Assembly (NCBI GenBank): GCA_017547805.1
Contig: JAFYOR010000028.1
Coordinates: forward strand, 1-64,000
Direction: 5' to 3'
Length of the DNA stretch: 64,000 nt
Source of the DNA: Clostridia bacterium
Lineage (GTDB): Bacteria > Bacillota > Clostridia > Christensenellales > Aristaeellaceae
Part shown: piece by piece, positions 7,087-16,404 of the stretch
Layout: every line of letters begins with the position of its first letter
Numbering within the stretch: position 1 is the stretch's first letter
Notes under the pieces: generated by a model
Database searches by the model: none
The model's input: only the letters and a program-made list of their open reading frames with translations
What the model was told of the DNA's origin: nothing
Program-made: the position numbers and the translations under genes

Positions 7087-8544
7087 TTACTTCATGATCT
7101 TCGGGAAGGTTTCAACCTTCGCCTCGGACACCCACTGGGTCACCGCAGCTTCATACGCAGCATCCTGCGCGGTCTCAAGCAGCTGATCGTGCAGCTTGGT
7201 CTTGATCTCGTCAGTATACTCAACCGCACCGGCAGCGATGTCGCTGGTATACTGCATGATGTGGTAGCCGTAGCTGGACTTGACCAGTTCGGAATAATCA
7301 CCAACGTTGGCAAGAGCCATCGCCGCATCCTGGAAAGCCTGCTCGTAGCTGGCAAGACCTTCGCAGACATAGTAGCCTTCGGTCTTGTACGGCTCGGTGG
7401 TCATGCCCGGGTCTTCGCCATAGGTCTCAACCAGCGCGTCAAAGTCCTCGCCGGCCTGAGCCTTGGCAAGCGCTTCCTCAGCGGTCGGGAGAATCTCAGC
7501 AAACGCCTCTTCGGTCAGGGCGTCCAGCTTCTCCTGCGCCTCGGCCTTGTCGCTCTGCGCCTGCGCAAGCTGGGCTTCAAGGGCAGCCGCCTGCTCGTCA
7601 TAGAGCTTCTTGGCTTCCTCGTCAAGCTTGGAAGTATCCTCGGCCTTCAGCTCTTCCAGCTGCTCGGTGGCGCTGGCGATCGCAGAATCAGCCGTGGTAA
7701 CCGCGGAAGACAGGGTCTGCATCTCCGTCTGCTTCGCATCGTCGATCTTCACAAGGATGTGCTTCACGCCGCGATAGCCAGCCGGAATATAGTACACGTC
7801 ATAGCCGTAGTCCTTGTAGGTCATGTACAGAGACGGGCTTGCGTCAAAGGTGGTCTTCTGAGACTCAACCTGAGCATCAAACTCGGCCTTCACGTCCTCG
7901 TCGGCGACAGCAATATCCGCAACCGCATGCGCGCGGATGCGCTCCTGCTTCTTGGTAGAAATCTGGTTCTGCTTGAAATACTCGTAGGTATAGCCGGTCG
8001 CTTCCAGATCCGCGTTGAGCATCTCGTCAAGCTGCGCATCGGTCACAGTCGCAACAGGCTCTGCAGCCTCAGCGCCTTCCTCGGTCGCAGCGGCAGCCAG
8101 ACGCTCAGCCTCTTCCTCGACGGTTTCGATTTCCGGATAGTTCTGGTAGCGCAGCAGCATCTTATAGAAGTCCGCCATGGAGGTGGCGTACTCCTCGATC
8201 TCCGCAGTCTCTTCCTCGGTCATCTGATCGAGGCCCAGCGCAGCGATCTTGTCTTCCACAGCGTAGGACTGGATCATCTGCTCCAGCGCCGGCTCATTGT
8301 AGGAGGCGAGCATCTCGTCATCCAGCGTCATGGTGAAGCCGTAATACTGCTGCATGTACTGCTGCTCGTAGGCGGCCATATAATCACGATAGGCAAGCCA
8401 CTGCGCCTTGGTGATCTCATGATCATTGACCTTGGCAACAACCTGAGCGCCGTCAAGTTCCGCGTCGTAACCGATCAGGTTGCAGCCGGAAAGCGTCACA
8501 AGCGCCAGCAGCAGAGCCATAATCAGCAAAAGTCCTTTTTTCAT
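7087..8544 (-). CDS. PrsA/SurA-like peptidyl-prolyl isomerase lipoprotein with an interrupted parvulin domain
   Basis: Predicted extracytoplasmic foldase of 485 residues. A lipoprotein signal peptide ends in LSGC, lipidated Cys at 21. A SurA-like N-terminal chaperone region follows (about 30-255). The parvulin-type domain begins with VKHILVKID (about 260-268) and resumes with EEALAKAQAGEDFDALVETY (about 356-375), ending in SSYGYHIMQY near 423-432. Between these halves lies an Ala/Glu/Lys/Gln-rich stretch of about 80 residues that should form a helical hairpin or coiled coil; the first parvulin strand and helix are normally adjacent. The ATG at 8544 follows AGGAAG. Monocistronic, with a perfect consensus promoter and its own terminator, suggesting strong expression. 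Confidence 0.85.
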   Translation of the reverse strand: MKKGLLLIMALLLALVTLSGCNLIGYDAELDGAQVVAKVNDHEITKAQWLAYRDYMAAYEQQYMQQYYGFTMTLDDEMLASYNEPALEQMIQSYAVEDKIAALGLDQMTEEETAEIEEYATSMADFYKMLLRYQNYPEIETVEEEAERLAAAATEEGAEAAEPVATVTDAQLDEMLNADLEATGYTYEYFKQNQISTKKQERIRAHAVADIAVADEDVKAEFDAQVESQKTTFDASPSLYMTYKDYGYDVYYIPAGYRGVKHILVKIDDAKQTEMQTLSSAVTTADSAIASATEQLEELKAEDTSKLDEEAKKLYDEQAAALEAQLAQAQSDKAEAQEKLDALTEEAFAEILPTAEEALAKAQAGEDFDALVETYGEDPGMTTEPYKTEGYYVCEGLASYEQAFQDAAMALANVGDYSELVKSSYGYHIMQYTSDIAAGAVEYTDEIKTKLHDQLLETAQDAAYEAAVTQWVSEAKVETFPKIMK

Positions 8545-8588
8545 CTTCGTTCTCTTCCTTTCAGCCACTCGCGGGCAATATACAAAGT

Positions 8589-8617
8589 ATTATAATTACA
8601 CGTTTCACAAATGTCAA
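8589..8617 (-). promoter_or_regulatory. Consensus sigma-A promoter for the PrsA-like gene
   Basis: Minus strand TTGACA, 17 nt, TATAAT: both boxes match consensus exactly. Transcription starts near 8582, about 38 nt before the start codon. Confidence 0.88.
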
Positions 8618-8619
8618 GC

Positions 8620-8644
8620 AAAAGCGGGGCGTTTAACGCCCCGC
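8620..8644 (-). terminator. Terminator of the yybS-rplI-dnaB-topB operon
   Basis: GCGGGGCGT and ACGCCCCGC pair perfectly around TTA; TTTTGCTTG follows on the minus strand. It abuts the promoter of the next gene. Confidence 0.75.
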
Positions 8645-8704
8645 CCAGTCAAAATCTCTTTTTCTTTCAGATTCCGCCATGCCGCGTTCACAATCTGACG
8701 CGCC

Positions 8705-10090
8705 TTATTCTCCGATAATCCGGATGCCATAATACTTGCCCATCGTTGAATTCGGCCAGACCTGCGGATCTTCCATGATCTGCGTATCGACTGTGAATCT
8801 GGAGTGGGACTTGATGGACGGCACGATAACCTCTTCCTTTCCCTGCTCCACCGCCTCCTCGATCGACGCAACCACCTGATTCCACTGCGCTTCATACGCC
8901 TTGACGTCTTTGAGCGCATGATATCCGGTATAGACCATCACCATCAGAAGCGGCGCCAGAATAATCAGTCTGGCAGCGCCGGCAGAAGGCATTCTCTCCA
9001 TCTGATCGCCAAGCACCACAAGCAGCGCGCAGATCATCAGCGCAACAGAACTGATAAACGTCCTGTCAGCAAGGAACGGAGAACCCATCATGGCATAGGA
9101 AGAAATCAGCGCGCCAAAAACCAGCATGAACGCATAGCCTTTTCGACTGGACGTTCGGCCAAGTCCGCAAGCAAGCAGCACCGTCGCAGCAAACAAAACA
9201 CCGAGATAGCTGGCGCCATAAGCCGTCACGCTGACAAAACGCTTGATGATCTCCAGCACCGGCGAAAGCGTGCTGATCGTTTCTGCACGCGCGCTGTTTC
9301 CCGGCGCGGCAAGCATGATCACGGCGCCGATGCACTGCGCCATCCACATCGCCCACAGCCGTTTATGAACCCTGCGTCCCTCCAGCGCGTCAAACAGAAG
9401 CGTCAAAAACACCACGGCGATCATGCCGCAGGTGATGTTTTCATTGGTCCACCCGGCGATCAGGCCAAGCGGCACGCAGAGCGCGCCAGTAAAGCGATTG
9501 GCGGAAAGCAATCCGCCCTCGCGCACGCTGCGCAGCACTGCCAGCGGCATCAGCGCCAGCACCGTACCCCACAGATAATTGCACGCGCCGGTCGCCCACA
9601 GGCAGGTTACGCCAAAGAACGGCACCATCGTCATCAGAATCAGATGCGCGATGAGCATCGGCAGCCATTCAAAGCCGCCTGTCTTCTTGCCAGCCCCGGC
9701 AATATAGCAGATTTCCAGCAGAAGCAGCAGATACATAGCTGTATTGGCAACATTAAAGATGTCCTTGCCCAGATAGAGCATCAGCTGCAGATTGGCATGA
9801 TTGACCGACCTGCCGCCCCAGAGCCTGTAGTACACCATCTGGGAACGGATCACATCGCCAATGCCGGAGATAAAGTCACCCGTCGCCCAGGAATAGAAGA
9901 AATCGTAATCATCCACATTCAGCGGCGTATGCAGATTCAGCAAAAACACCGTTGCGCCGATCAACACAAGAACCAGCGCAAATATTCCGGCGCGCAGAAA
10001 CCGCCAGCGATCAATCGCTGTCAGCTTTTCTTCCCCTGCTGCAAGCATAAGCGCAGCCTTTTCCTTTGCACGCGCGTAGAACTGCTTCAT
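8705..10090 (-). CDS. DUF6056-like polytopic membrane protein (possible GT-C glycosyltransferase fold)
   Basis: A 461-residue protein with about ten hydrophobic segments. An early acidic motif (LNVDDYDFF) follows the first membrane segment, near residue 60. A conserved-looking GWTNENITCG sits in a membrane loop. The first-loop Asp motif is reminiscent of GT-C polyprenyl-phosphate-sugar transferases, and I recall this pattern in DUF6056 proteins; no substrate can be assigned. The second ATG (10090) is 8 nt from AGGAG; the ATG at 10096 is too close. Last gene of the operon, 15 nt after a small membrane protein and followed by a terminator. Confidence 0.7.
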   Translation of the reverse strand: MKQFYARAKEKAALMLAAGEEKLTAIDRWRFLRAGIFALVLVLIGATVFLLNLHTPLNVDDYDFFYSWATGDFISGIGDVIRSQMVYYRLWGGRSVNHANLQLMLYLGKDIFNVANTAMYLLLLLEICYIAGAGKKTGGFEWLPMLIAHLILMTMVPFFGVTCLWATGACNYLWGTVLALMPLAVLRSVREGGLLSANRFTGALCVPLGLIAGWTNENITCGMIAVVFLTLLFDALEGRRVHKRLWAMWMAQCIGAVIMLAAPGNSARAETISTLSPVLEIIKRFVSVTAYGASYLGVLFAATVLLACGLGRTSSRKGYAFMLVFGALISSYAMMGSPFLADRTFISSVALMICALLVVLGDQMERMPSAGAARLIILAPLLMVMVYTGYHALKDVKAYEAQWNQVVASIEEAVEQGKEEVIVPSIKSHSRFTVDTQIMEDPQVWPNSTMGKYYGIRIIGE

Positions 10091-10105
10091 TTGCATTTCT
10101 CCTTG

Positions 10106-10576
10106 TCACACACGGGCCGGCTTCATGTCAAGCACATAGCTGCCATGGCTGATGATCACCACGTCCTGTCCCATCATTTTCTCGTCAAAGGACTTCGTGC
10201 AGTCCAGCAGGAAACGGCGCTCGCCTTCCTCGGACATATCTTCATAGATATTGATGATCATTTCATGGGAATACACGCCGTCCTGATAAACCGGATCCGG
10301 ACTCACACGCACAAGCGCGCCGACCGTTTCCCGCGTGAGGCCGGACTGAATCTCGCGCAGAAACGCCTTATAACGGAACAGCGGTCCAAGACGCAGATCC
10401 CAGAGGAACAGCATCACAGAGCCAGCCGCAATCGTCGCCGCAATGCATACCGGCTCAAGGCGCACAATAAACGCCGCAACCGCCGCCGCAAGAAACGGCA
10501 GCATGCACAGCAGGATCTTCACGGCTTCTTTTCTGATCTGTCCGCCGTTGATCATCGCATCTTTTTCGCTATACAT
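10106..10576 (-). CDS. Membrane protein of unknown function, two N-terminal helices
   Basis: A 156-residue product with two adjacent hydrophobic segments (about 20-65) and a soluble tail of about 90 residues. The tail has mixed alpha/beta character (GQDVVIISHGSYVLDMKP near the end). I do not recognise the family. The ATG at 10576 is 6 nt after GAGGTG, which overlaps the topB stop, suggesting translational coupling; a GTG at 10585 is possible but lacks a ribosome binding site. Sits between topB and the DUF6056-like gene and may act with the latter; that is inference. Confidence 0.65.
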   Translation of the reverse strand: MYSEKDAMINGGQIRKEAVKILLCMLPFLAAAVAAFIVRLEPVCIAATIAAGSVMLFLWDLRLGPLFRYKAFLREIQSGLTRETVGALVRVSPDPVYQDGVYSHEMIINIYEDMSEEGERRFLLDCTKSFDEKMMGQDVVIISHGSYVLDMKPARV

Positions 10577-10581
10577 ATCTT

Positions 10582-12678
10582 TCACCTCAACGCATTTCCG
10601 CCGCCGTTCGGGCTGAAGCGGATGCTTCCGTTATCATAGTGGATGACGCCGGTTGAACCGCGCACATCCTTTTTCTCCGCGCAGAGTTTTAGCAGCTTCG
10701 CATCGAGCATGGGTCCGCCGCTGCGAAGAAGCGCATCTTTCCAGATTTTCAGTTCGCAGCCCTCGCGAAATCGCGTGCAATAGAATGCTTTTGTGTTTTC
10801 CGCAATCTTTCCCTTTGCGCACAGCGGACAGGCAATGCCAATACTGCTGATGCGCTTTCCCTTTGAGCGGCGTTCTTCCCGCTCAAAGGGCACGTCCGGC
10901 GCCCCGCCGGCATGCTGAACAAGGAACGACGCCAGCCTTCCGATGCCCTCGCGAAAACGCGCTTCATCGCCAGTTCCCCGGGCGATCTCGTGAAGCGCGC
11001 GCTCCCACCGGCCCGTCGTTTCGGGCGATGCGATCTCCTGCGGAACAGCATCGATCAGGCGGACGCCTTTGTCTGTCGCCATCAGGCTTCTGCCGCTTCT
11101 GCGGACATAGCCCACCTCGATCAATCGCTCGATGATCGCCGCACGCGTCGCCGGCGTGCCCAGCGCGCAGGATTTCATCTGCTCACGCAGTGCCTCGTCC
11201 TCGATATTTCTGCCTGCATGTTCCATGTCCTGCAGGATCGTAGCGTCGGTGTATTCCTTGGGCGGGCGTGTCTGCTCCTCTCTGACGGCAGCACGTCTTA
11301 AAAGACGCTCGTCTCCGACCTGAAGGGGCGGAAGCTTCTGTTCCTCCTCCGCAGCCTTTTTCTTTCTTGCTGCCGCCTCGCGGTATACTTCCTTCCAGCC
11401 TTCCTGCGTCACCGCACGTCCGGTGGAAAGGAAATCATCCTGCGCCACACGCGTTACGACGCGCAGGGCATCGTATTCGTACGCAGGATAAAACGCAGCT
11501 GCCAGCCTTCTGGCCACCATATCGTAAAGCGCGCGTTCATCCGCTGTCAGATTGACATTCTGCGCACGCTTTCCCGTGGGAATAATCGCGTGATGGTCGG
11601 TCAGCTTGGCATCATCAAACACACGCTTCGTCGGTTTTATACCATACTCAAGCGCCTTTATGCCATATTGCTGCATTGACCCGTCGTATTTTCCCAGCGT
11701 CGCGCGGACCTTGTCCATCATGTCGCTGCCCAGATACCGGCTGTCGGTTCTGGGATAGGTCAGCAGCTTATGGGTTTCATACAGCTTCTGCGCTGTCGCC
11801 AGCGTCTTTTTTGCAGTAAAACCCAGCTGGGCGTTCGCCTCGCGCTGCAGCGTCGTCAGGTCGTAAAGCAGCGGCGGAAGCTCTGTCTTATGCTCCTTCG
11901 CCGCCTGCACAACACTGCCCGTCTGTCCGCTGACCCGCTTGGCGATCTCCTCCGCTTTTTCGCGGGAATCAATCCGCTTTTCCCCTTTATCGCTGACGTA
12001 TACGCCGCTGTAATCGCCGAAATCCGCGCGTACGGTATAGTAGGTCTGCGAAACAAATGCATCGATTTCCCTGCGGCGTTTGACCAGCATGGAAAGCGTC
12101 GGCGTCTGTACGCGGCCCACGCTCAGCAGCGCGTCATAGCGCAGCGTATAAGCGCGCGTTGCATTCATTCCGATCAGCCAGTCCGCATCCGCGCGGCATC
12201 TGGCGCTGGCATAAAGCGCATCATACTCGCTGGAGGGCCTCAGGCTGTCAAATCCGGCGCGGATGGCTTCATCCGTCATCGAGGAAATCCACAGCCGCCA
12301 GACAGGCTTTTTGCAGCCTGCTTGTTCATAGATATAGCGGAAGATCAGTTCACCCTCGCGTCCGGAGTCTGTCGCGCAGATGATCTTCTCCGCCGCTTGA
12401 TCATTCATCAGCTTTTTAACCGCTGAATACTGGCTTCTGGTCTTTGCAATGACCTTTGTTTCCATTCTGGCCGGGAGAATCGGCAGATCCTCCGCTCGCC
12501 ATTTCTTGTACTTTTCGTCAAGCTCCTGCGGCTCTTTGAGGGTCACCAGATGGCCAATCGCCCAAGTGATGACATAGCCATTGCCGCACAGGCAGCTTTC
12601 GCCCTTCTCCCGCGCGCCCAGTACCCTTGCGATATCCCGCGCGACGGACGGTTTTTCCGCCACGACCAGCGTATGCAT
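10582..12678 (-). CDS. topB: DNA topoisomerase III (type IA)
   Basis: Relaxes and decatenates DNA by single-strand passage. The 698-residue protein begins with the Toprim signature (MHTLVVAEKPSVARDIARVL) and carries the acidic Toprim motif as CATDSGREGELIFR; SG replaces the more usual PD, while the Asp and Glu remain. The catalytic tyrosine lies in LTYPRTDSRYL (about residue 315). A C-terminal segment with two Cys pairs (CPLCAKG, then FYCTRFREGC) looks like a topoisomerase zinc-ribbon remnant. It starts at an ATG (12678) with a weak AAGGGA site, 14 nt after dnaB. A topB in the rplI-dnaB operon is unusual compared with B. subtilis. Confidence 0.95.
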   Translation of the reverse strand: MHTLVVAEKPSVARDIARVLGAREKGESCLCGNGYVITWAIGHLVTLKEPQELDEKYKKWRAEDLPILPARMETKVIAKTRSQYSAVKKLMNDQAAEKIICATDSGREGELIFRYIYEQAGCKKPVWRLWISSMTDEAIRAGFDSLRPSSEYDALYASARCRADADWLIGMNATRAYTLRYDALLSVGRVQTPTLSMLVKRRREIDAFVSQTYYTVRADFGDYSGVYVSDKGEKRIDSREKAEEIAKRVSGQTGSVVQAAKEHKTELPPLLYDLTTLQREANAQLGFTAKKTLATAQKLYETHKLLTYPRTDSRYLGSDMMDKVRATLGKYDGSMQQYGIKALEYGIKPTKRVFDDAKLTDHHAIIPTGKRAQNVNLTADERALYDMVARRLAAAFYPAYEYDALRVVTRVAQDDFLSTGRAVTQEGWKEVYREAAARKKKAAEEEQKLPPLQVGDERLLRRAAVREEQTRPPKEYTDATILQDMEHAGRNIEDEALREQMKSCALGTPATRAAIIERLIEVGYVRRSGRSLMATDKGVRLIDAVPQEIASPETTGRWERALHEIARGTGDEARFREGIGRLASFLVQHAGGAPDVPFEREERRSKGKRISSIGIACPLCAKGKIAENTKAFYCTRFREGCELKIWKDALLRSGGPMLDAKLLKLCAEKKDVRGSTGVIHYDNGSIRFSPNGGGNALR

Positions 12679-12692
12679 GCTCTATTTCCCTT

Positions 12693-14036
12693 TCAGGCGA
12701 TGTAGCCGCCCTGCTGCAGGCTTGCAAAGCGCGTATACTGCCCCAGCCACGCCAGCTTGACCGTGCCAAGCGGACCGTTTCTCTGCTTGGCAACGATGAC
12801 TTCTGCAATATTCTTGTCCTCGGTATTTGGATCGTAATATTCCTCGCGATGCAGGAACATGATGACGTCCGCATCCTGCTCGATAGCGCCCGAGTCGCGC
12901 AGGTCCGAGAGGATCGGGCGCTTGTCGCTTCTCTGCGCACCGGCACGAGAAAGCTGCGCCAGGGCCACGATGGGCACATTGAGTTCCTTGGCGATCGACT
13001 TGAGATTACGGGAAATCTCACTGACCTCGTTCTGGCGGTTTTCCACCTTGCCGTCCGCGCTCATAAGCTGCAGGTAATCAACGACGACCATGTCAAGTCC
13101 GCGCTGCATCTTCAGCCTGCGGCAGCGGGAGCGCAGCTGAGAGGGCGTGATACCGGATGTATCATCCATATAGATATTGGCGGAAGCCAGCGGGCCAAGC
13201 GTGGAGGCCAGCTGCACCCAGTCTTCATCGCGCAGCGAGCCGTGACGCACAGCCTGCATGTCCACGCGCGCATCCGAGCACAAAAGACGCATGGTCAGCT
13301 GATCGTTGGGCATTTCCAGAGAAAAATAGGCGACGGAACGCCCGGCATGAAGACCAGCATAGCCCGTCAGATTGAGGCCAAACGCTGATTTACCCATGGA
13401 AGGACGGGCGCCGACAATCACCAATTCGCCGCCGTGCAGGCCTGTAAGAAGGTTATCAAGATCCACAAAGCCTGTGGGAACGCCGTCGATGCTGCCCTTG
13501 AGCTGAGCCAGTTTTTCAATCTTCAGATAGGTGTCCGGCAGAACATCGGAAATATGCTTGAGCGACGTACCCTCGTGCCGGCGCATGATGATATCGAAAA
13601 TCGACTTTTCCGCCACGCCGAGGATATCGCTGACGGTATCCGACTGTTCATAGCAGGCGGACGCAATCTCGCCCGACGCCTTGATCATGCGTCGCAGCGT
13701 CGCCTTTTCATCGACAATCTGCACATACGCGCGGGCATTGACCGATGACGGGAGAAACTGAGAAAGCTCGATGAGATATCCTGTGCCGCCCACGCCTTCC
13801 AGCGTGCCGCGGCGGGACAATTCCTCATCCACCGTCACCAGATCCACCGGCATGCCCTGACTGTTGAGCTGGTGCATGCCATCGAAGATCTCCCTGTGCG
13901 CAGGCTGATAAAAATCGTCCGCACCAAGCAGCTCAAAAGCCATACCAAGTGCCTCGCGATCCTGCATCATGCAGCTGAGCACGCTTTTTTCCGCGTCCGC
14001 ATGATTGGGCGGCACGCGCATATTCTGCTCGTCCAC
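12693..14036 (-). CDS. dnaB: Replicative DNA helicase DnaB
   Basis: Hexameric fork helicase. The N-terminal domain contains NHADAEKSVLSCMM; the RecA-like C-terminal domain has Walker A ARPSMGKSAFG near residue 205, Walker B VVVDYLQLM and an arginine-finger region. The 447 residues match the family length. The start is most likely the GTG at 14036, 7 nt after GGAGG; an in-frame GTG at 14054 would include the ribosome binding site in the coding sequence. Follows rplI by 36 nt, the standard Firmicutes order. Confidence 0.97.
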   Translation of the reverse strand: MDEQNMRVPPNHADAEKSVLSCMMQDREALGMAFELLGADDFYQPAHREIFDGMHQLNSQGMPVDLVTVDEELSRRGTLEGVGGTGYLIELSQFLPSSVNARAYVQIVDEKATLRRMIKASGEIASACYEQSDTVSDILGVAEKSIFDIIMRRHEGTSLKHISDVLPDTYLKIEKLAQLKGSIDGVPTGFVDLDNLLTGLHGGELVIVGARPSMGKSAFGLNLTGYAGLHAGRSVAYFSLEMPNDQLTMRLLCSDARVDMQAVRHGSLRDEDWVQLASTLGPLASANIYMDDTSGITPSQLRSRCRRLKMQRGLDMVVVDYLQLMSADGKVENRQNEVSEISRNLKSIAKELNVPIVALAQLSRAGAQRSDKRPILSDLRDSGAIEQDADVIMFLHREEYYDPNTEDKNIAEVIVAKQRNGPLGTVKLAWLGQYTRFASLQQGGYIA

Positions 14037-14072
14037 AGCGATTCCTCCCCGCACACTGATTCGATCAGATGA

Positions 14073-14528
14073 TTATTTTCCTTCCACCGCGACGGACACT
14101 TCAGCGTTCATTTCCGCCGTGATGCCGGCAAAGAGCCAGACGGACACGGTATACGTGCCGGCGTTTCGGATATTCTTGACTTCGACGCGGCGCTTTTCAA
14201 CCTTCACGCCATACTGCTTTTCCAGCGCATCGGCGATCTCCTGAGAGGTGACGGAGCCGTACAGGCGGCCGCCCTCCGCGCCGCGCGCAGTGATCTTGAT
14301 GCTCTTGCCGGCAATCTTCTTGCAGGTTTCCTGCGCCTGGGCGCGGGCAACGTCCTCACGATGCTTCGCGGCAGACTTCGCCGTCTGCACGGCATTGACA
14401 TTGGCGGCGTTCGCCTCACGGGCCAGTCCCTTGGGGAAAAGGAAGTTGCGGGCGTAGCCGTCGGACGCCTCGATGATCTGATCCTTCTTGCCGGTTCCCT
14501 TGATATCCTTGAGCAGAATAACTTTCAT
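14073..14528 (-). CDS. rplI: 50S ribosomal protein L9 (bL9)
   Basis: Large-subunit protein that binds 23S rRNA near the L1 stalk. The 151-residue product starts [20 protein letters not shown] and contains the diagnostic N-terminal [13 protein letters not shown], then the long connecting helix and C-terminal domain. AGGAGG lies 8 nt before the ATG at 14528; upstream in-frame codons have no ribosome binding site. Between the yybS-like gene and dnaB. Confidence 0.98.
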   Translation of the reverse strand: MKVILLKDIKGTGKKDQIIEASDGYARNFLFPKGLAREANAANVNAVQTAKSAAKHREDVARAQAQETCKKIAGKSIKITARGAEGGRLYGSVTSQEIADALEKQYGVKVEKRRVEVKNIRNAGTYTVSVWLFAGITAEMNAEVSVAVEGK

Positions 14529-14563
14529 GTTTATATCCTCCTGTATTGTCAATTGATCTTGTT

Positions 14564-15646
14564 TCAGATGAGATGATTGCTGCGCGGATCAAACGGATTT
14601 TCATCCTTTTCAAGCTTCTCACGCCTGTGCGTGAAGTCCGCCAGCTGGTCAAAAATGCCGATGATCACAGCCGGGGAACGCAGCAGCGTGTATCCAAGGA
14701 CAAACACAAGGCCCTTGAAAAATCCCTTTTTGCCCTTGTCATGCAGCAGATAGCAAATTGCAGCGATGCCCTGAAGGGCAAACACCTGATCGAAAATGCC
14801 GCTGAACACATAGAACATCGTGCTCGCCGTGCTGGGCAGAAGACGGGAAAGCACATAAAGCGCCGCCAGTGTGCCGCCAAGAATCCTGCCCCAGCCTTTG
14901 GGCACACGCCATGTATGCAGCGCAGGATACTCCACCTTCGCGCCCCTGCGGATCATTCCCTTGCGGACGATCGCCTGACCGAAAAGGCCAGCGGCGATAG
15001 AGCCGGTCGCCATCTGCATCGGTATCTCAAGGCGAAGCGCGGTATCCATCAGCAGCACAAAGGAAGAGAGCAGTTCCTTGCGCAGCTGCGGATCAATGGA
15101 GGCAATGCCGACCGCCGCATCATAGCCTTCCGGCAGGGAAATGCCGCCGATCTGCACGAGCATGCTCAGCAGCATATCGCCCATCCAGCCAAACTGCGCA
15201 AGCATGTCGCGCACAATATCCGTCAGCGCAGTAACCACGTCGCTGCCGGCCAGCACACTGAGCAGGCCCAGCATCGCGCCAAGGGAGGCGAACATCGCCA
15301 CGCAGCCCGCTGCCGCAGCCGTGAAGAACGATTCCCGCCGCTCAAACGTCACGACAGTCGCCGCTGCCGTCGGCAGCAGAAGCAGCGCCATGCAAAGCGA
15401 CGCCCATCCGCCAAAGAGCGTAAACGTCATAGTAATCAGAATCGCCGTACATGCGACGGCGCTCACCGGCCCGACAAAGGCCAGCAGCGCCAGCAGCATC
15501 ACCGGCATCAGCGTCATCACCTGCGGAAGGAGCAGCATTGATCCGATCACCGGAAGAAGCATCACACAAAACACGATGCTCAGTACTGTCAGCAGAATAT
15601 GGTTTTTTTGCTTAAGAAGCGACATGTTGCTTTCCTGCACGTTCAT
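14564..15646 (-). CDS. DUF2232/YybS-like membrane protein
   Basis: A 360-residue protein with about eight membrane helices and a charged tail ([15 protein letters not shown]). Sequence character and position immediately before rplI-dnaB match the YybS/DUF2232 family, whose function is unknown. In B. subtilis the c-di-AMP phosphodiesterase gene gdpP (yybT) lies between yybS and rplI; it is missing here. Start at 15646 has AAGAGGG rather close; an ATG at 15625 with AGGAAA is a real alternative. First gene of a six-gene operon. Confidence 0.82.
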   Translation of the reverse strand: MNVQESNMSLLKQKNHILLTVLSIVFCVMLLPVIGSMLLLPQVMTLMPVMLLALLAFVGPVSAVACTAILITMTFTLFGGWASLCMALLLLPTAAATVVTFERRESFFTAAAAGCVAMFASLGAMLGLLSVLAGSDVVTALTDIVRDMLAQFGWMGDMLLSMLVQIGGISLPEGYDAAVGIASIDPQLRKELLSSFVLLMDTALRLEIPMQMATGSIAAGLFGQAIVRKGMIRRGAKVEYPALHTWRVPKGWGRILGGTLAALYVLSRLLPSTASTMFYVFSGIFDQVFALQGIAAICYLLHDKGKKGFFKGLVFVLGYTLLRSPAVIIGIFDQLADFTHRREKLEKDENPFDPRSNHLI

Positions 15647-15729
15647 TATCCCTCTTTATCCGTCATTGACCATGCCTGACGGGAAATGCGTATTCTTATG
15701 GCTGCTATGCACCCACAATAATTCACTCT

Positions 15730-15758
15730 ATTATAGCGCAATTTGCCACCGTTGTATA
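15730..15758 (-). promoter_or_regulatory. Probable sigma-A promoter of the yybS-rplI-dnaB-topB operon
   Basis: Minus strand: TATACA, 17 nt, TATAAT. The -10 is perfect; the -35 matches consensus at four positions. Confidence 0.55.
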
Positions 15759-15775
15759 GTCCTCGGATGAAAAAG

Positions 15776-16357
15776 TCAATCCGCACCGTTCTTCTCGAAC
15801 ACGCGCAGCAGCCGGCTTTGCAATGTGCAAATCGAAAACATCATCCCCTCCAGCACCAGCAGATACGCCGGGTATCCTCTGCCAAACACCCATTCAAGCG
15901 GCGTATTGGGCGGCGGCGCATGCAGAAAAAGAAAATCCGTATCAAGCGCTTCATTGACAAAAAACGCCAGCAGCGCAATGCCCTGAAGAACAAGCATCAT
16001 GCGCACCGTCTGCGCCGGGCGCGGACGGATTCCGCAGAATAACAGCGCAATCAGGATCAGCACGATCAGAGCGTGCGTCATCACGTACGACGCGTTAAAC
16101 AGAAGCTGGCAGCTGCTTTTCGCCGGCGCCGGAAAAGCAAGCGCCAGCACCGCCCCCGGCATCCCGATGTACCACAAGAAATCCACTGCGCCCTGTTTTC
16201 GCTCTCCCCATGCCGCCCACAGCGCGCACAACGCCGCAATGCTGCATATATGCAGAGGAATCGCTTCCCGCCATCTGTCCTGCATGACCAGCAGCCCCTC
16301 CGTGCAGAGCATGGAGGTAAGCAGCATCCATCCCATAAAGCCTGTCAGCCTTTTCAA
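15776..16357 (-). CDS. YwaF/TIGR02206-family membrane protein
   Basis: A 193-residue protein with six or seven membrane helices and short loops. PLHICSIAAL near residue 34 and the pattern N-T-P-L...F-G-R-G-Y-P-A-Y near the C-terminus are what I remember of the TIGR02206/YwaF family of unknown function. The start is a TTG at 16357, 7 nt after GGAGG; the open frame upstream (to 16414) lacks a ribosome binding site and would overlap the next gene. Lies 47 nt after the beta-propeller-like gene and may be co-transcribed with it. Confidence 0.65.
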   Translation of the reverse strand: MKRLTGFMGWMLLTSMLCTEGLLVMQDRWREAIPLHICSIAALCALWAAWGERKQGAVDFLWYIGMPGAVLALAFPAPAKSSCQLLFNASYVMTHALIVLILIALLFCGIRPRPAQTVRMMLVLQGIALLAFFVNEALDTDFLFLHAPPPNTPLEWVFGRGYPAYLLVLEGMMFSICTLQSRLLRVFEKNGAD

Positions 16358-16404
16358 GCAAATCCCTCCCTTTTGAGGAAAAGTATGGCATGCTGGCTCC
16401 GGCT

